From Gammaproteobacteria bacterium (lineage in GTDB: Bacteria > Pseudomonadota > Gammaproteobacteria > Eutrophobiales > Eutrophobiaceae), in contig JANQJZ010000022.1 in assembly GCA_028281365.1 (NCBI GenBank), positions 1 through 49,725 on the forward strand: a stretch of 49,725 nucleotides of DNA, written 5' to 3'. A model generated the notes under the pieces. It did no database searches and was not told the DNA's origin. It worked only from the letters and a program-made list of their open reading frames with translations. The position numbers were made by a program, and so were the translations under genes. Below are positions 8,080 through 15,942 of this stretch, in pieces (position 1 is the first letter of the stretch; each line of letters opens with the position of its first letter).

Positions 8080-8559
8080 ATGCTAAAATATGCTCCAGTA
8101 ATTTTATTTCTTTACCTCCTGAACCAGGCTGCTTACGCAGGTCAAACCTTGCAGGTCACCAAGACAATGAAGCTTGAAACAAGTTCGGAAATAGTTTGGG
8201 ATTACGTTGGTGATTTTTGTGCTATTAAAGAATGGCACCCTGCTGTTGCAAAATGTGATATTACAGAAGAGGATAATGGTAAGTTTCGTACCCTCACCTT
8301 ACAGGATGGAGCAATTATAAAAGAAAAGCATGGCGGTAATAACCCGACTGGTTATATGTATTCGATCACTGAAAGTCCATTACCAGTCAAAAACTATAAT
8401 GCCTTGTTTGAAGTTGACTCGAATGGAGACCATTCAGTTATCACATGGACAGCTACTTTCCTGGCTAAAGACAAACCGGATAACGAGGCTAAGGAAGTAA
8501 TCAGTGGAATTTTTGACGCTGGTCTCGCTTCTATTAAAGAAAATTTAAAGCAAAAATAG
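8080..8559 (+). CDS. MxaD-like periplasmic SRPBCC-family protein
   Basis: Starting at the ATG at 8080 gives a standard signal peptide ending AAYA; an in-frame ATG at 8056 would add eight residues. The mature 140 or so residues form an SRPBCC (START-like) domain, with VTKTMKLETSSEIVWDYVGDF at its start and the phrase IKEWHPAV. These features match MxaD-type proteins that occur with methanol dehydrogenases. MxaD of Methylobacterium is reported to help transfer electrons from the dehydrogenase to its cytochrome. It probably serves the XoxF- or ExaA-type enzymes here. It stands alone on the plus strand, convergent with the next gene. Confidence 0.82.
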   Translation: MLKYAPVILFLYLLNQAAYAGQTLQVTKTMKLETSSEIVWDYVGDFCAIKEWHPAVAKCDITEEDNGKFRTLTLQDGAIIKEKHGGNNPTGYMYSITESPLPVKNYNALFEVDSNGDHSVITWTATFLAKDKPDNEAKEVISGIFDAGLASIKENLKQK

Positions 8560-8648
8560 ATCAAATATCGATTATCCAGTTTAGTTCCGAATAATCGGCA
8601 TTTATTTTAAATTAATTATTCAGTTTTATTACCTCTACTTAAAAACCA

Positions 8649-9098
8649 TTACCAGCAACTATCATAGCTCTCACTGATACCGCGAACATCCAACAATAAA
8701 TGATACCAGTCTTCTCCACAGGTAATATATCCTGCGTTTAATTGCGTAACGCCTTCCAAAGTATGCGTCATAGCTGACTTATCATTACAAAGATCCTTGG
8801 TGCCTGATAACAAAGATTTCAGTACTACTTTCCCATCAGAATTGATTTCTGTTTCAAAACGGGCAGAAAAATCAAACCCCCTCCCACCAACAAAGCTGCG
8901 AGGACCCTTGGTCGTAAATGGAAGTAACAAGGTGATAACTTCAACAGGCAAACCATTCCATTTGACCGTTGCCCCAATATTTAAACATTGCTCTGACCAG
9001 GCCAGGGATGGTGTTGATATAGCTAGGACCAACGTTATCAGGGACATAATCCTGTTTGAGTTTATTTTCCCAATAATTTTTGATGCTCTTTCAGTCAC
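8649..9098 (-). CDS. small secreted Cys-containing protein, unknown function
   Basis: The 149-residue product begins at a GTG; an ATG at 9047 is an alternative start with AGGA close before it. A hydrophobic signal segment ends near SLAWSEQ. The mature part has five Cys residues, including a C-terminal one in YDSCW, so disulfides are likely in the periplasm. I do not recognise a family. It is the most distal gene of the minus-strand series behind the ExaA-type dehydrogenase, but 142 bases separate it from its upstream neighbour, so a separate transcript is possible. Confidence 0.6.
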   Translation of the reverse strand: MTERASKIIGKINSNRIMSLITLVLAISTPSLAWSEQCLNIGATVKWNGLPVEVITLLLPFTTKGPRSFVGGRGFDFSARFETEINSDGKVVLKSLLSGTKDLCNDKSAMTHTLEGVTQLNAGYITCGEDWYHLLLDVRGISESYDSCW

Positions 9099-9239
9099 TG
9101 GAAACGTACTAAAGAATTTTGAAAGAGAGTTATTCTCTTATATCTGGAGCCAAATCAAAATAGTAATTTAAAATATACTGTCTGAAGGCATAATTTACGC
9201 ATTGTTGAGAGGAATAATAAGCTCTGATTATATCGGTAC

Positions 9240-9830
9240 CTACTCTATGCTAAGTCTTGGAAACACATGAGAACCTGGCTTTGTCTTATGCAGCATGTTT
9301 GCTGATACCGGCCTTAAGTCGCCATCCTTGGGCGGTGCTACTAATACATTTAGGTCGACTTCCCTTAACTGCCCTTTAATTGTTTCATTCTCGATCGTTA
9401 ACTGATAGTACAGGCCATTCCAGGGGTTAATTCCATATTCTTCTGGTGTTTTATGTAAAAACATCAAGTCATATTCAAGATCGACAAGATTATCTTTTGT
9501 TATATAACCTTGTTTCTGATACAGGTACTCAAAATGACAGATCATTTTTCCTTCCCGGTGAATACACTTGAAGGGTCGCATCGACAAAAATTCCTGTTGA
9601 AAAACACTTTCTTCAAAATTGATTTCGTATGTAATCTTCTCACCTTCATGTGAGAAGATTATCTCTGCTATTTTAGTTTTTATATTCTTGTTATCTATAA
9701 GTATTATTGATTTATTTCCCTCAGGTATTTCACTGGCAAACAGGTCAAATGAAATACTAAAGATGAAAGGAATTAATAATAAAAATGAAAAAATATAATC
9801 CCGGTTTTTGCTAATTTTAATTAGGGTCAT
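9240..9830 (-). CDS. secreted protein of unknown function in the alcohol dehydrogenase cluster
   Basis: The 196-residue product has an N-terminal hydrophobic signal segment ending near LFASE. It contains two Cys residues (KCIHREGKMICHFEY) that could form a disulfide. The later part includes PEEYGINPWNGLYY and a C-terminal PGSHVFPRLSIE. No family was recognised. No ribosome site is obvious before the ATG. It lies 44 bases after a pair of duplicated small proteins and is likely part of the same transcript, hence a periplasmic accessory protein by location. Confidence 0.6.
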   Translation of the reverse strand: MTLIKISKNRDYIFSFLLLIPFIFSISFDLFASEIPEGNKSIILIDNKNIKTKIAEIIFSHEGEKITYEINFEESVFQQEFLSMRPFKCIHREGKMICHFEYLYQKQGYITKDNLVDLEYDLMFLHKTPEEYGINPWNGLYYQLTIENETIKGQLREVDLNVLVAPPKDGDLRPVSANMLHKTKPGSHVFPRLSIE

Positions 9831-9874
9831 AGTTGCAATTTTTATTATGTATTAAGGCTTAAGTTATACATTCT

Positions 9875-10192
9875 TCAATTTTTTTCCTGTTGTAATAATT
9901 TCAAATCAAACGATTGACTTTCAGTTTTAACATTACAGGACGTTTCATCATCTTCATCACTACAATGTACAAGTACCCCATCCGGATAAAAAGACAGGTT
10001 CTCACAATTAATCAAAAAGTTGACGCTTCCGTCAGAAACAGGCTGTCTTGAAAGCGAATCGAGTTTGCAATCAGTTTTATATAGAATCAGGCGGCGTATC
10101 TGATAGTCATTTATTTGAGCTTCTGAGGAGGAGGCCAGAATAAATATACATACCATCAAGATACTGCCGCCCTTAAACTTGACTGAACTCAT
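9875..10192 (-). CDS. small secreted protein, copy 2 of a tandem pair
   Basis: The 105-residue product has a signal peptide ending SSEAQ and a mature domain of about 80 residues. It shares with the next gene upstream the phrases INDYQIRRLILY, FYPDGV and DETSCNVKTES. Four Cys residues of the mature part are at matching places in both proteins, indicating two conserved disulfides. I do not know the family. The pair arose by tandem duplication and has diverged to roughly half identity by eye. It lies 41 bases downstream of its paralogue. Confidence 0.65.
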   Translation of the reverse strand: MSSVKFKGGSILMVCIFILASSSEAQINDYQIRRLILYKTDCKLDSLSRQPVSDGSVNFLINCENLSFYPDGVLVHCSDEDDETSCNVKTESQSFDLKLLQQEKN

Positions 10193-10233
10193 TTGTCTAT
10201 TCTTTTACACTTAGAGTATTTTTTTAATAAAAA

Positions 10234-10557
10234 TTATCGCGTTCTATCTCTATGTAAAATATCGAGCAAATTGAACTTACGACTTTCCGTTTTAATTACA
10301 CAACTGGTTTCATCTGTATCGCTACTACAATGTATGTCCACGCCATCTGGATAAAAAGAAACATTTTTACAAGTAACATAAAAATTTTCTTCATCTTTAA
10401 CAATGTCTTTTCGCATTATCGTAGCTAACTCACAATCTGATTCATACAGTACCAATCGTCGAATAAAATAGTCGTTAATCTCCGCATGCAATGTTGTATT
10501 TAAACTACTTAGAAGCAGGCAATATAATATTCCCTTGCGAAAGAAGTCATTTATCAC
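10234..10557 (-). CDS. small secreted protein, copy 1 of a tandem pair
   Basis: This 107-residue protein begins at a GTG that overlaps the TGA of the cytochrome gene by 4 bases (GTGA), so it is translationally coupled to it. A signal segment ends at TTLHAE. The mature part carries INDYFIRRLVLY, FYPDGV and DETSCVIKTES, shared with the downstream paralogue, along with four matching Cys residues. Coupling to the PedF-type cytochrome suggests a function in the periplasmic electron-transfer step, for example assembly or docking. That is inference only. Confidence 0.65.
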   Translation of the reverse strand: MINDFFRKGILYCLLLSSLNTTLHAEINDYFIRRLVLYESDCELATIMRKDIVKDEENFYVTCKNVSFYPDGVDIHCSSDTDETSCVIKTESRKFNLLDILHRDRTR

Positions 10558-10979
10558 AATCCATCTTTTGGTAGAGAATTGATATACGTTCTAATCGCCC
10601 ACATGGCTTCCTGGCTTATCAGGCCTTCAAACCTGGGCATATAGGTAACACCGTTACGAATCGATCCTCCCCGTGCGCGATAGATAAACCACTCATCATC
10701 TTCTGCAGTGTCTTTAAGTGCACGTAAATCAGGTGCAATTCCACCGGATCTCGCATCCAGACCATGACAACGGGCACAATTTGAGCCGTAACCGGAAGCA
10801 CCGATCTGAATCGCCAACTCATTTCCTTTGTATGGATTCTTGGTGAGCCATTCCTCACCAAGCGCTTCAAGACCTTCTGTATCAACCGGCTGTGGTGCCC
10901 CATCTCCATGAGCAAACACATTATTTAGTAAACATAAATTTAAAATGCTGATGATTAATAAATTACAACTTTTTTTCAC
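10554..10979 (-). CDS. pedF: cytochrome c550 partner of PQQ alcohol dehydrogenase (PedF type)
   Basis: The 141-residue protein has a signal peptide ending VFAHG and one c-type heme site, CARCH (Cys68, Cys71, His72). Met114 in YMPRFEG is the likely axial ligand. Other landmarks are GGIAPDLR and ISQEAMWAIRTY, which I know from PedF/ExaB-group cytochromes that take electrons from ExaA/PedE-type dehydrogenases. It is encoded downstream of the ExaA-type gene on the same strand, with two genes between. It should act in the periplasm between the quinoprotein and a terminal oxidase. Confidence 0.88.
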   Translation of the reverse strand: MKKSCNLLIISILNLCLLNNVFAHGDGAPQPVDTEGLEALGEEWLTKNPYKGNELAIQIGASGYGSNCARCHGLDARSGGIAPDLRALKDTAEDDEWFIYRARGGSIRNGVTYMPRFEGLISQEAMWAIRTYINSLPKDGL

Positions 10980-11011
10980 TTTTTAATTACCTCTTGTCTG
11001 TTCTTTGTAAA

Positions 11012-11440
11012 TTAATTAATTTCCATTGGCTCTAACCAGATATCCCAACCGGCACTACCATCTATTTTTAAAGAATATTGTCCAGGTGTATCGATCAAAT
11101 ACTCGTCTTCTCCTCGACCACCAACATGTAAATTTTGTAAAACGTTTCCTTTTCCATCTCTTAAATACAGCACAAAAATCACACCTTGACTGCGATAGCG
11201 CAGAAGGTGCGGTACGTCTAATGTAAAAACTTCAGTAACATGCCCCAGTTTTCCAGATAATGTTGGCGGTGCGAATCGTCTGGCTTTGTCATCAAAACAA
11301 TCAAGCCTTTGTTCCGGGTTTTCTATTTTTCTACAAAGCCGCAATGCAGAAATAACATCTTCAGCAGCCCATGATTGAAATACAGGGACAAAAGTGAAAC
11401 AAAATAGAATCAAGGCAACGTTAGTTACCTTACCAGTCAT
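11012..11440 (-). CDS. small secreted protein with RLDCFD motif, unknown function
   Basis: The best start is the ATG at 11440, which overlaps the pentapeptide gene's stop by 11 bases and follows GAAGG. A longer frame reaching 11581 lies inside that gene and is unlikely. The 142-residue product has a signal peptide ending SWAAE and then CRKIENPEQRLDCFD, a short Cys-containing motif seen at the start of several secreted gammaproteobacterial proteins. The C-terminal half (DEYLIDTPGQYSLKIDGSAGW) looks like a beta-sandwich. Translational coupling puts it in the dehydrogenase operon. Function unknown. Confidence 0.62.
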   Translation of the reverse strand: MTGKVTNVALILFCFTFVPVFQSWAAEDVISALRLCRKIENPEQRLDCFDDKARRFAPPTLSGKLGHVTEVFTLDVPHLLRYRSQGVIFVLYLRDGKGNVLQNLHVGGRGEDEYLIDTPGQYSLKIDGSAGWDIWLEPMEIN

Positions 11441-12041
11441 GCGGACAACCTTCGCAGCCCTCCATAAAAGCACCCTGAAAGATCGTGTACGTAATTTTTG
11501 CCCCATCCATAACTGCATTTGACATATTCGCTTCGTATAATTTGGCTTCCTGTAAATCCGTATAGATAATCTTTGCACCAACCAATTGAATACGTTTGGC
11601 TCGCACCTTCTCTAAACTAGCAGCGGTTAAGTCTGCATAGTTCATATCTGCCTTCATCGCCCTGGCAAACATCATGTTCGCACCTCTTAAATTTGCACGA
11701 ACAAACTTTGCATTTTTCAACATAGTAACACGCATATCAGCTGACTCCAGATTAGCGCCAGATAAGTCCGCGCCGATTAATTTAACACCACGTAAATCAG
11801 CCCTGGCCAGGTTGGCACCTCTCAAATCCGCACCGCTTAAGTCAGCATTTTTAAGATCCGCAAAACGAAGATCAGCATTTTGGCAAACCGTTTTCGGTTT
11901 TATTTCACATCCATTGATAACCCATGGATCAGGTCTCGGTACTTTATTAACGATCTTATCGTAAGCGTAAACAGAGATACTTTGTGTAGATAGTGAAAAC
12001 AGTATTGTTAAACCTAACAGGTTTCCAATCATTCCGTTCAT
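11430..12041 (-). CDS. secreted pentapeptide-repeat protein
   Basis: The ATG at 12041 has GAGG 8 bases upstream; an ATG two codons earlier is too close to it. A signal peptide ends near SVYAY. From about residue 60 to the end, the A(D/N)LxX repeat runs almost without break (for example ADLSGADLRGANL, DLRGVKLIGADL), predicting a right-handed quadrilateral beta-helix of some 25 pentads. The tail has CEGCPHDW. Such proteins are scaffolds, not enzymes. It lies 157 bases downstream of the ExaA-type gene, past a terminator-like hairpin, and I recall similar genes beside exaA elsewhere. A role with the dehydrogenase is inferred. Confidence 0.85.
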   Translation of the reverse strand: MNGMIGNLLGLTILFSLSTQSISVYAYDKIVNKVPRPDPWVINGCEIKPKTVCQNADLRFADLKNADLSGADLRGANLARADLRGVKLIGADLSGANLESADMRVTMLKNAKFVRANLRGANMMFARAMKADMNYADLTAASLEKVRAKRIQLVGAKIIYTDLQEAKLYEANMSNAVMDGAKITYTIFQGAFMEGCEGCPHDW

Positions 12042-12103
12042 TTTCATTACCTCTTAACGTCTTAAAATTATTTTTCAAGATTAATTGTTAAGATTAAAAG
12101 AGA

Positions 12104-12134
12104 TAGCTAGCAGAGTCGTAAACCCTGCTAGCTA
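12104..12134 (-). terminator. hairpin between exaA and downstream genes
   Basis: TAGCTAGCAG and CTGCTAGCTA pair perfectly over 10 bp around an 11-base loop, and the minus strand continues with TCTCTTTTAA. It can act as a partial terminator that leaves the dehydrogenase mRNA in excess over the pentapeptide and cytochrome genes, or as a 3' stabilising structure. Confidence 0.55.
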
Positions 12135-12197
12135 TAATCAAGGTCCAACTAGTAGTAAAAGCGGAACTTGAGGAGTTATCTTTATTGAATTTCCATA

Positions 12198-14132
12198 TTA
12201 TTTTGCTGCGACTTCCTTACCACTCTCAACAGCTGCAACTTCTTTAGGGATTTCAAATACCCAGAAGGATCCACCTTGTGAAACTGGCTTGGTCAGGTCA
12301 GCGACATCACCACCCCAAAGTGGAACAGCACCACCATAACCTGAACCTATGCCGATATATTGTTTACCGTCCATTTCCCAGGTTACGGGTACAGAAACGA
12401 CACCTGAACCGGTCTGGAAAGACCAGAGTTCTTTACCGTTCTTGGCATTAAAAGCCTTGACGTAACCATCGCTGGTCCCGGTAAACACAAGATTACCTTT
12501 AGTGGTTAAGGTGCCAGCCCAAAGAGGTAGCTTTTCTCTATGTTCCCAGATTGTTTTTCCTGTAAGAGGATCCATTGCTTTTAATGAACCAATGTGATCA
12601 TCGAATTGCTTGTGGATTCTGAAACCCTGACCCAGATAGGCAGCACCTTTTTTATAGGTCACGTTTTCTGTCCAATAATCTTCAGACCAGTGGTTTGAAG
12701 GGATATAGAACAATCCGGTATCCGGATGGTAAGACATTGGATTCCAGTTTTTACCGCCCAGGAAGTTAGGGGTAACCTGGATTTTCTTGCCTTGCTTTTC
12801 ACCTGGAGCAGGTTCCGGCGGGTATTGATCAAAATCAACGATCGGACGACCTGTTTTTAGATCCCAGCCTTTTGCCCAGGTAATGCTCGGAACGAATGGC
12901 CAGACTTTAAGCAGGGAAGTCGGTTTATTTGCTTCCTTGACACCCCGTTTGGCCAACTTTTCACGATCAGTTATAAACAGAAAACCATTTCGGTCAGCAT
13001 GTGCACCGGCCTTAACCATTTTGCCTGATTTAGGATCCTTGTATTCGAACAGAATAATTTCATTATTACCCGAATAGTCCCAGGCATCGTTTGGTGTGTG
13101 CTGGAAAAAACCTACCAATTCACCTGTGCTTGGTTCGATATAAGCCTGCCCTGAAGTGTAAAGACTATCCCAATTACGCGGGTCTTTGTCCGGGCCGGTT
13201 CGCTTCCAGGTATTCCAAGGTGCAGGGTTACCCGTACCAATGACTATGGTATTGGTTTCTTCGTCAAATGTAGCCGTCTGCCAAGGGGCACCGCCGCCGT
13301 GGCTCCAGGCTTCAACTTTTCCTGTTCCTTTATAATCACCATCAGGCCATGAAGGTGCTTTAGGATTACCGGTCGTTGTTGAATCCGCGCCATTTAATTT
13401 ACCCATATGTCCTTCAACAAATGGACGCATCCAGAGTTCCTTACCAGTATCCACATCCCGAGCAAATAATTTACCAACAACACCAAATTCATCACCTGAT
13501 GAACCATGGATTAACATAACCTTGCCAGTTTTTTTGTCTTTGACGATAAAAGGTGCGCCGGTCATGGTGTATCCCGCAGTGTGATCACCAAATTTTTCTT
13601 TCCAGACAACTTCACCGGTTTTCTTGTTCAGCGCCACAACAGAGGCATCAAGTAAACCCATGAATACCTTGTCACCATAAATAGCAGCACCACGATTAAC
13701 TACATCACAACAGGGACGAATGTCTTCCGGTAAACGTGCGGTATATTGCCAGAGTTTCTTGCCCGTTTTGGCATCCAGTGCAAACATGCGAGAGTAGGAA
13801 GCGGTCATGTAGATGACACCATCATGAATCAATGCTTGTCCTTCCTGGCCACGTTGCTTCTCATCACCAAAAGAGAACGACCATTTAGGTCGTAACTTGC
13901 CAACGTTTTTGCTGTTGATTTGATTCAATGAACTATGACGCTGTGCCTTCAACCCAAGACCATACATCAAAACATCATCTGTTGTTTTATGATCATTTTG
14001 AAGATCTTTCCAGCTTACACCAGTACCAGCCATTACTGGAGAAGAAGTTATTGAAATAATGGAAACGGTTACTGCTGTTACTGCACCCAATGATGCCTTG
14101 CGCAAACCATTGGGTAATGATTTATTCAACAT
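12198..14132 (-). CDS. exaA: PQQ-dependent alcohol dehydrogenase, ExaA/PedE type
   Basis: The ATG at 14132 follows AAGGAGG by 9 bases; a TTG further upstream is not needed. The 644-residue protein has a signal peptide ending SPVMAG. Landmarks are Cys141-Cys142 (vicinal disulfide), SSGDEFG with Glu215, TGNPAPWN with Asn302, and the catalytic Asp352 in NDAWDYSGNNE. Ser354, where lanthanide enzymes have Asp, together with HADRNGF, matches Pseudomonas ExaA and PedE, which use calcium. It oxidises ethanol or related alcohols in the periplasm. The cytochrome c550 gene downstream is its likely acceptor. Full length for the family, no defects. Confidence 0.9.
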   Translation of the reverse strand: MLNKSLPNGLRKASLGAVTAVTVSIISITSSPVMAGTGVSWKDLQNDHKTTDDVLMYGLGLKAQRHSSLNQINSKNVGKLRPKWSFSFGDEKQRGQEGQALIHDGVIYMTASYSRMFALDAKTGKKLWQYTARLPEDIRPCCDVVNRGAAIYGDKVFMGLLDASVVALNKKTGEVVWKEKFGDHTAGYTMTGAPFIVKDKKTGKVMLIHGSSGDEFGVVGKLFARDVDTGKELWMRPFVEGHMGKLNGADSTTTGNPKAPSWPDGDYKGTGKVEAWSHGGGAPWQTATFDEETNTIVIGTGNPAPWNTWKRTGPDKDPRNWDSLYTSGQAYIEPSTGELVGFFQHTPNDAWDYSGNNEIILFEYKDPKSGKMVKAGAHADRNGFLFITDREKLAKRGVKEANKPTSLLKVWPFVPSITWAKGWDLKTGRPIVDFDQYPPEPAPGEKQGKKIQVTPNFLGGKNWNPMSYHPDTGLFYIPSNHWSEDYWTENVTYKKGAAYLGQGFRIHKQFDDHIGSLKAMDPLTGKTIWEHREKLPLWAGTLTTKGNLVFTGTSDGYVKAFNAKNGKELWSFQTGSGVVSVPVTWEMDGKQYIGIGSGYGGAVPLWGGDVADLTKPVSQGGSFWVFEIPKEVAAVESGKEVAAK

Positions 14133-14463
14133 GGCGTTAAACCTCCTTAAACTTATCAATAATATTTATAGTTTTTTGCAAGAAGCGTTTATACGCCTTA
14201 AAATTTTTATAATCTATGCATGTTAATTAAATCAGGAACTATTAATTATCTATTTAGGAAAATTTCTGAAGATATAATTCCAAATTTGCAATTTTTGTTG
14301 CAATCTGCAACAGAAAAAAATACGCAAATTCATTACTAAACATAACTATAATTTTAACTGGTACAATTTCCTGTTATTAAAATTAAATCTTTCTAATGTT
14401 TTGAATGTTTTCTTATTATTCAATTGTTAATATACTTTTTTATTAACAATAAAAATTTCTGTA
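14133..14463. promoter_or_regulatory. divergent promoter region of exaA and the SoxYZ-like gene, with inverted repeats
   Basis: This 331-base A+T-rich spacer carries two notable symmetric sites. One is GTTGCA-ATC-TGCAAC at 14297-14311, preceded by another TTGCAA at 14286, a plausible operator for the LuxR-type regulator. The other is a perfect 10-bp inverted repeat ATTGTTAATA / TATTAACAAT (14423-14450) with 8 bases between, ending 13 bases before the SoxYZ-like start. No promoter boxes are clear enough to name. Regulator identity is inference. Confidence 0.5.
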
Positions 14464-15234
14464 ATGCTTATGATCATTATTAAGTTACTTGTGTTAATCG
14501 GCTGGGTTCTCATAGGCACCCAGGCACACGCAACAAACAACAACCTTGATCCTCTGGATTCACCAGGCTGGAATGTTATGCATGAATTCATACTGGGTGG
14601 TGAGCCTGTAGTTTTTGATGATCGTGTCATTATAAATATTCCCGAGTTTGCGGAAGATCCATTAAATGTCCCTGTATCCATCAGAATAGAAGGGATAAAA
14701 GATATTCAGGACATTGTTATATTTGCCGATATGAACCCTATTCAAAAAGTACTTAATTTCAAGCCTGTTAAAATAGAACCTTATATTGCCTTCCGTATTA
14801 AAGTTGAACAGTCAACACCTATCAGGGCAGCAGTAAAAACGTCTGATGGCGTATGGCATGTCGGTGGTAAATGGCTGGAAGCTGCTGGTGGTGGATGTTC
14901 TGCCCCGAGTCATGGCATGGTACATGGTGACTGGCAACAAACCCTTATGAATGTCTCATCACGTTATTGGAGTAAAGGTGATATCAACCGGTTACGATTC
15001 AGAATCATGCACCCTATGGATACCGGACTCGCACCAGGCATCCCGGAATTTTATGTGAAAAATTTCTCTATCCTGAATGAAGCTGGGCAGACACTCGCTT
15101 TACTCAACACTTATCAGCCCATTAGTGAAAACCCGGTCTTCACGTTTGAATTAAAAAAGAATTCATCAGTGGAACAACTGCATCTCGTTGGCATGGACAA
15201 TAATGGAAATCGCTTGACCGCAACTATACAATAA
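14464..15234 (+). CDS. quinoprotein dehydrogenase-associated SoxYZ-like carrier protein
   Basis: The 256-residue protein has a signal peptide ending QAHAT. A SoxY-like domain (about 30-150) ends in the Cys-bearing AAGGGCSAPS (Cys145), and a SoxZ-like beta domain (about 155-256) includes RFRIMHPMDTGL and FTFELKKN. In sulfur oxidation SoxY carries intermediates on the Cys of a GGCGG arm. This fused form belongs to a group named for its association with quinoprotein dehydrogenases, not with sox genes. No other sox gene is in view. It diverges from exaA, so co-regulation is likely. What its Cys carries is unknown. Confidence 0.88.
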   Translation: MLMIIIKLLVLIGWVLIGTQAHATNNNLDPLDSPGWNVMHEFILGGEPVVFDDRVIINIPEFAEDPLNVPVSIRIEGIKDIQDIVIFADMNPIQKVLNFKPVKIEPYIAFRIKVEQSTPIRAAVKTSDGVWHVGGKWLEAAGGGCSAPSHGMVHGDWQQTLMNVSSRYWSKGDINRLRFRIMHPMDTGLAPGIPEFYVKNFSILNEAGQTLALLNTYQPISENPVFTFELKKNSSVEQLHLVGMDNNGNRLTATIQ

Positions 15235-15260
15235 CTGGCAATGGGAAGGTGTTGTATTTA

Positions 15261-15935
15261 CTAACTTAATCGACTTACCTGTAATATCACGCCAAACATC
15301 GGATGATCAAAATAATGAATCTCATTAAGCTTCATCTTGCGGGTCTCTTTTAGTTTTATCACTGTCTTCTCTGTTGCATCATTAAACGACTCTTCACCGG
15401 TGCGAATGATTTTATTTTCAGGTGGGAGTTGTTTGAAATAAGATAAGTCGATATCGGCGTGTAGATAAAACCCGCTTCTGATTCTAATGGAACCATCAAC
15501 AATACGATCCGGGAATATTATTTCTTCCAGAAACTCAGGTTCTTCTGTTGTTGCTACAGGAACAGACGCATCACCTTCCAGGCGTTGCAGGTGAACAAAC
15601 CTTGAGCTCCTGCGTTTTGTCGCAGGTTGTTGCCAGGATAAATGAATTAAAGGTCGGAATTCACTCGATAATTTAAAGTATTGATAGATACCCCCCAAAC
15701 GATTACGACTTTTTTCCAATACCATAAATGGGATCCGTCCCTGGTTGGAATCAGAAGGTTCTAACTCAACCATATTTTCTCTTGGCTTATATTCTTCATT
15801 CTGCCATTGCTCGCCATCAAGGTTGGGATATAAGCGATCGAATATAACAACTTCAACCTGATACCAGGACTCAGCAGTAACAATTTGTGAAAAAAAGATA
15901 AGAACAATGACAATTAAACTTTTATATATCTTCAT
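15261..15935 (-). CDS. csiV: CsiV-family periplasmic protein
   Basis: The 224-residue protein has a signal peptide ending IVTAE, then WYQVEVVIFDR, which is the family's opening motif. A later part contains SGFYLHADIDLSYF and ends IHYFDHPMFGVILQVS, also typical. In Vibrio cholerae CsiV binds peptidoglycan and affects LpoA, the activator of the PBP1A wall synthase. It begins 7 bases after mfd, the neighbour I know for this gene in other Gammaproteobacteria. It is the last gene of the long minus-strand core block. Confidence 0.82.
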   Translation of the reverse strand: MKIYKSLIVIVLIFFSQIVTAESWYQVEVVIFDRLYPNLDGEQWQNEEYKPRENMVELEPSDSNQGRIPFMVLEKSRNRLGGIYQYFKLSSEFRPLIHLSWQQPATKRRSSRFVHLQRLEGDASVPVATTEEPEFLEEIIFPDRIVDGSIRIRSGFYLHADIDLSYFKQLPPENKIIRTGEESFNDATEKTVIKLKETRKMKLNEIHYFDHPMFGVILQVSRLS

Positions 15936-15942
15936 GGTGTTA

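Noticed and set aside
11441-11581. N-terminal extension of the RLDCFD-motif protein
   Set aside because: The extension lies inside the pentapeptide-repeat gene in another frame. The ATG at 11440 has a ribosome site and gives a proper signal peptide.
14464-15234. Sulfur-oxidation (Sox) locus
   Set aside because: Only a fused SoxYZ-like carrier of the quinoprotein-associated type is present. No other sox gene is in the window.
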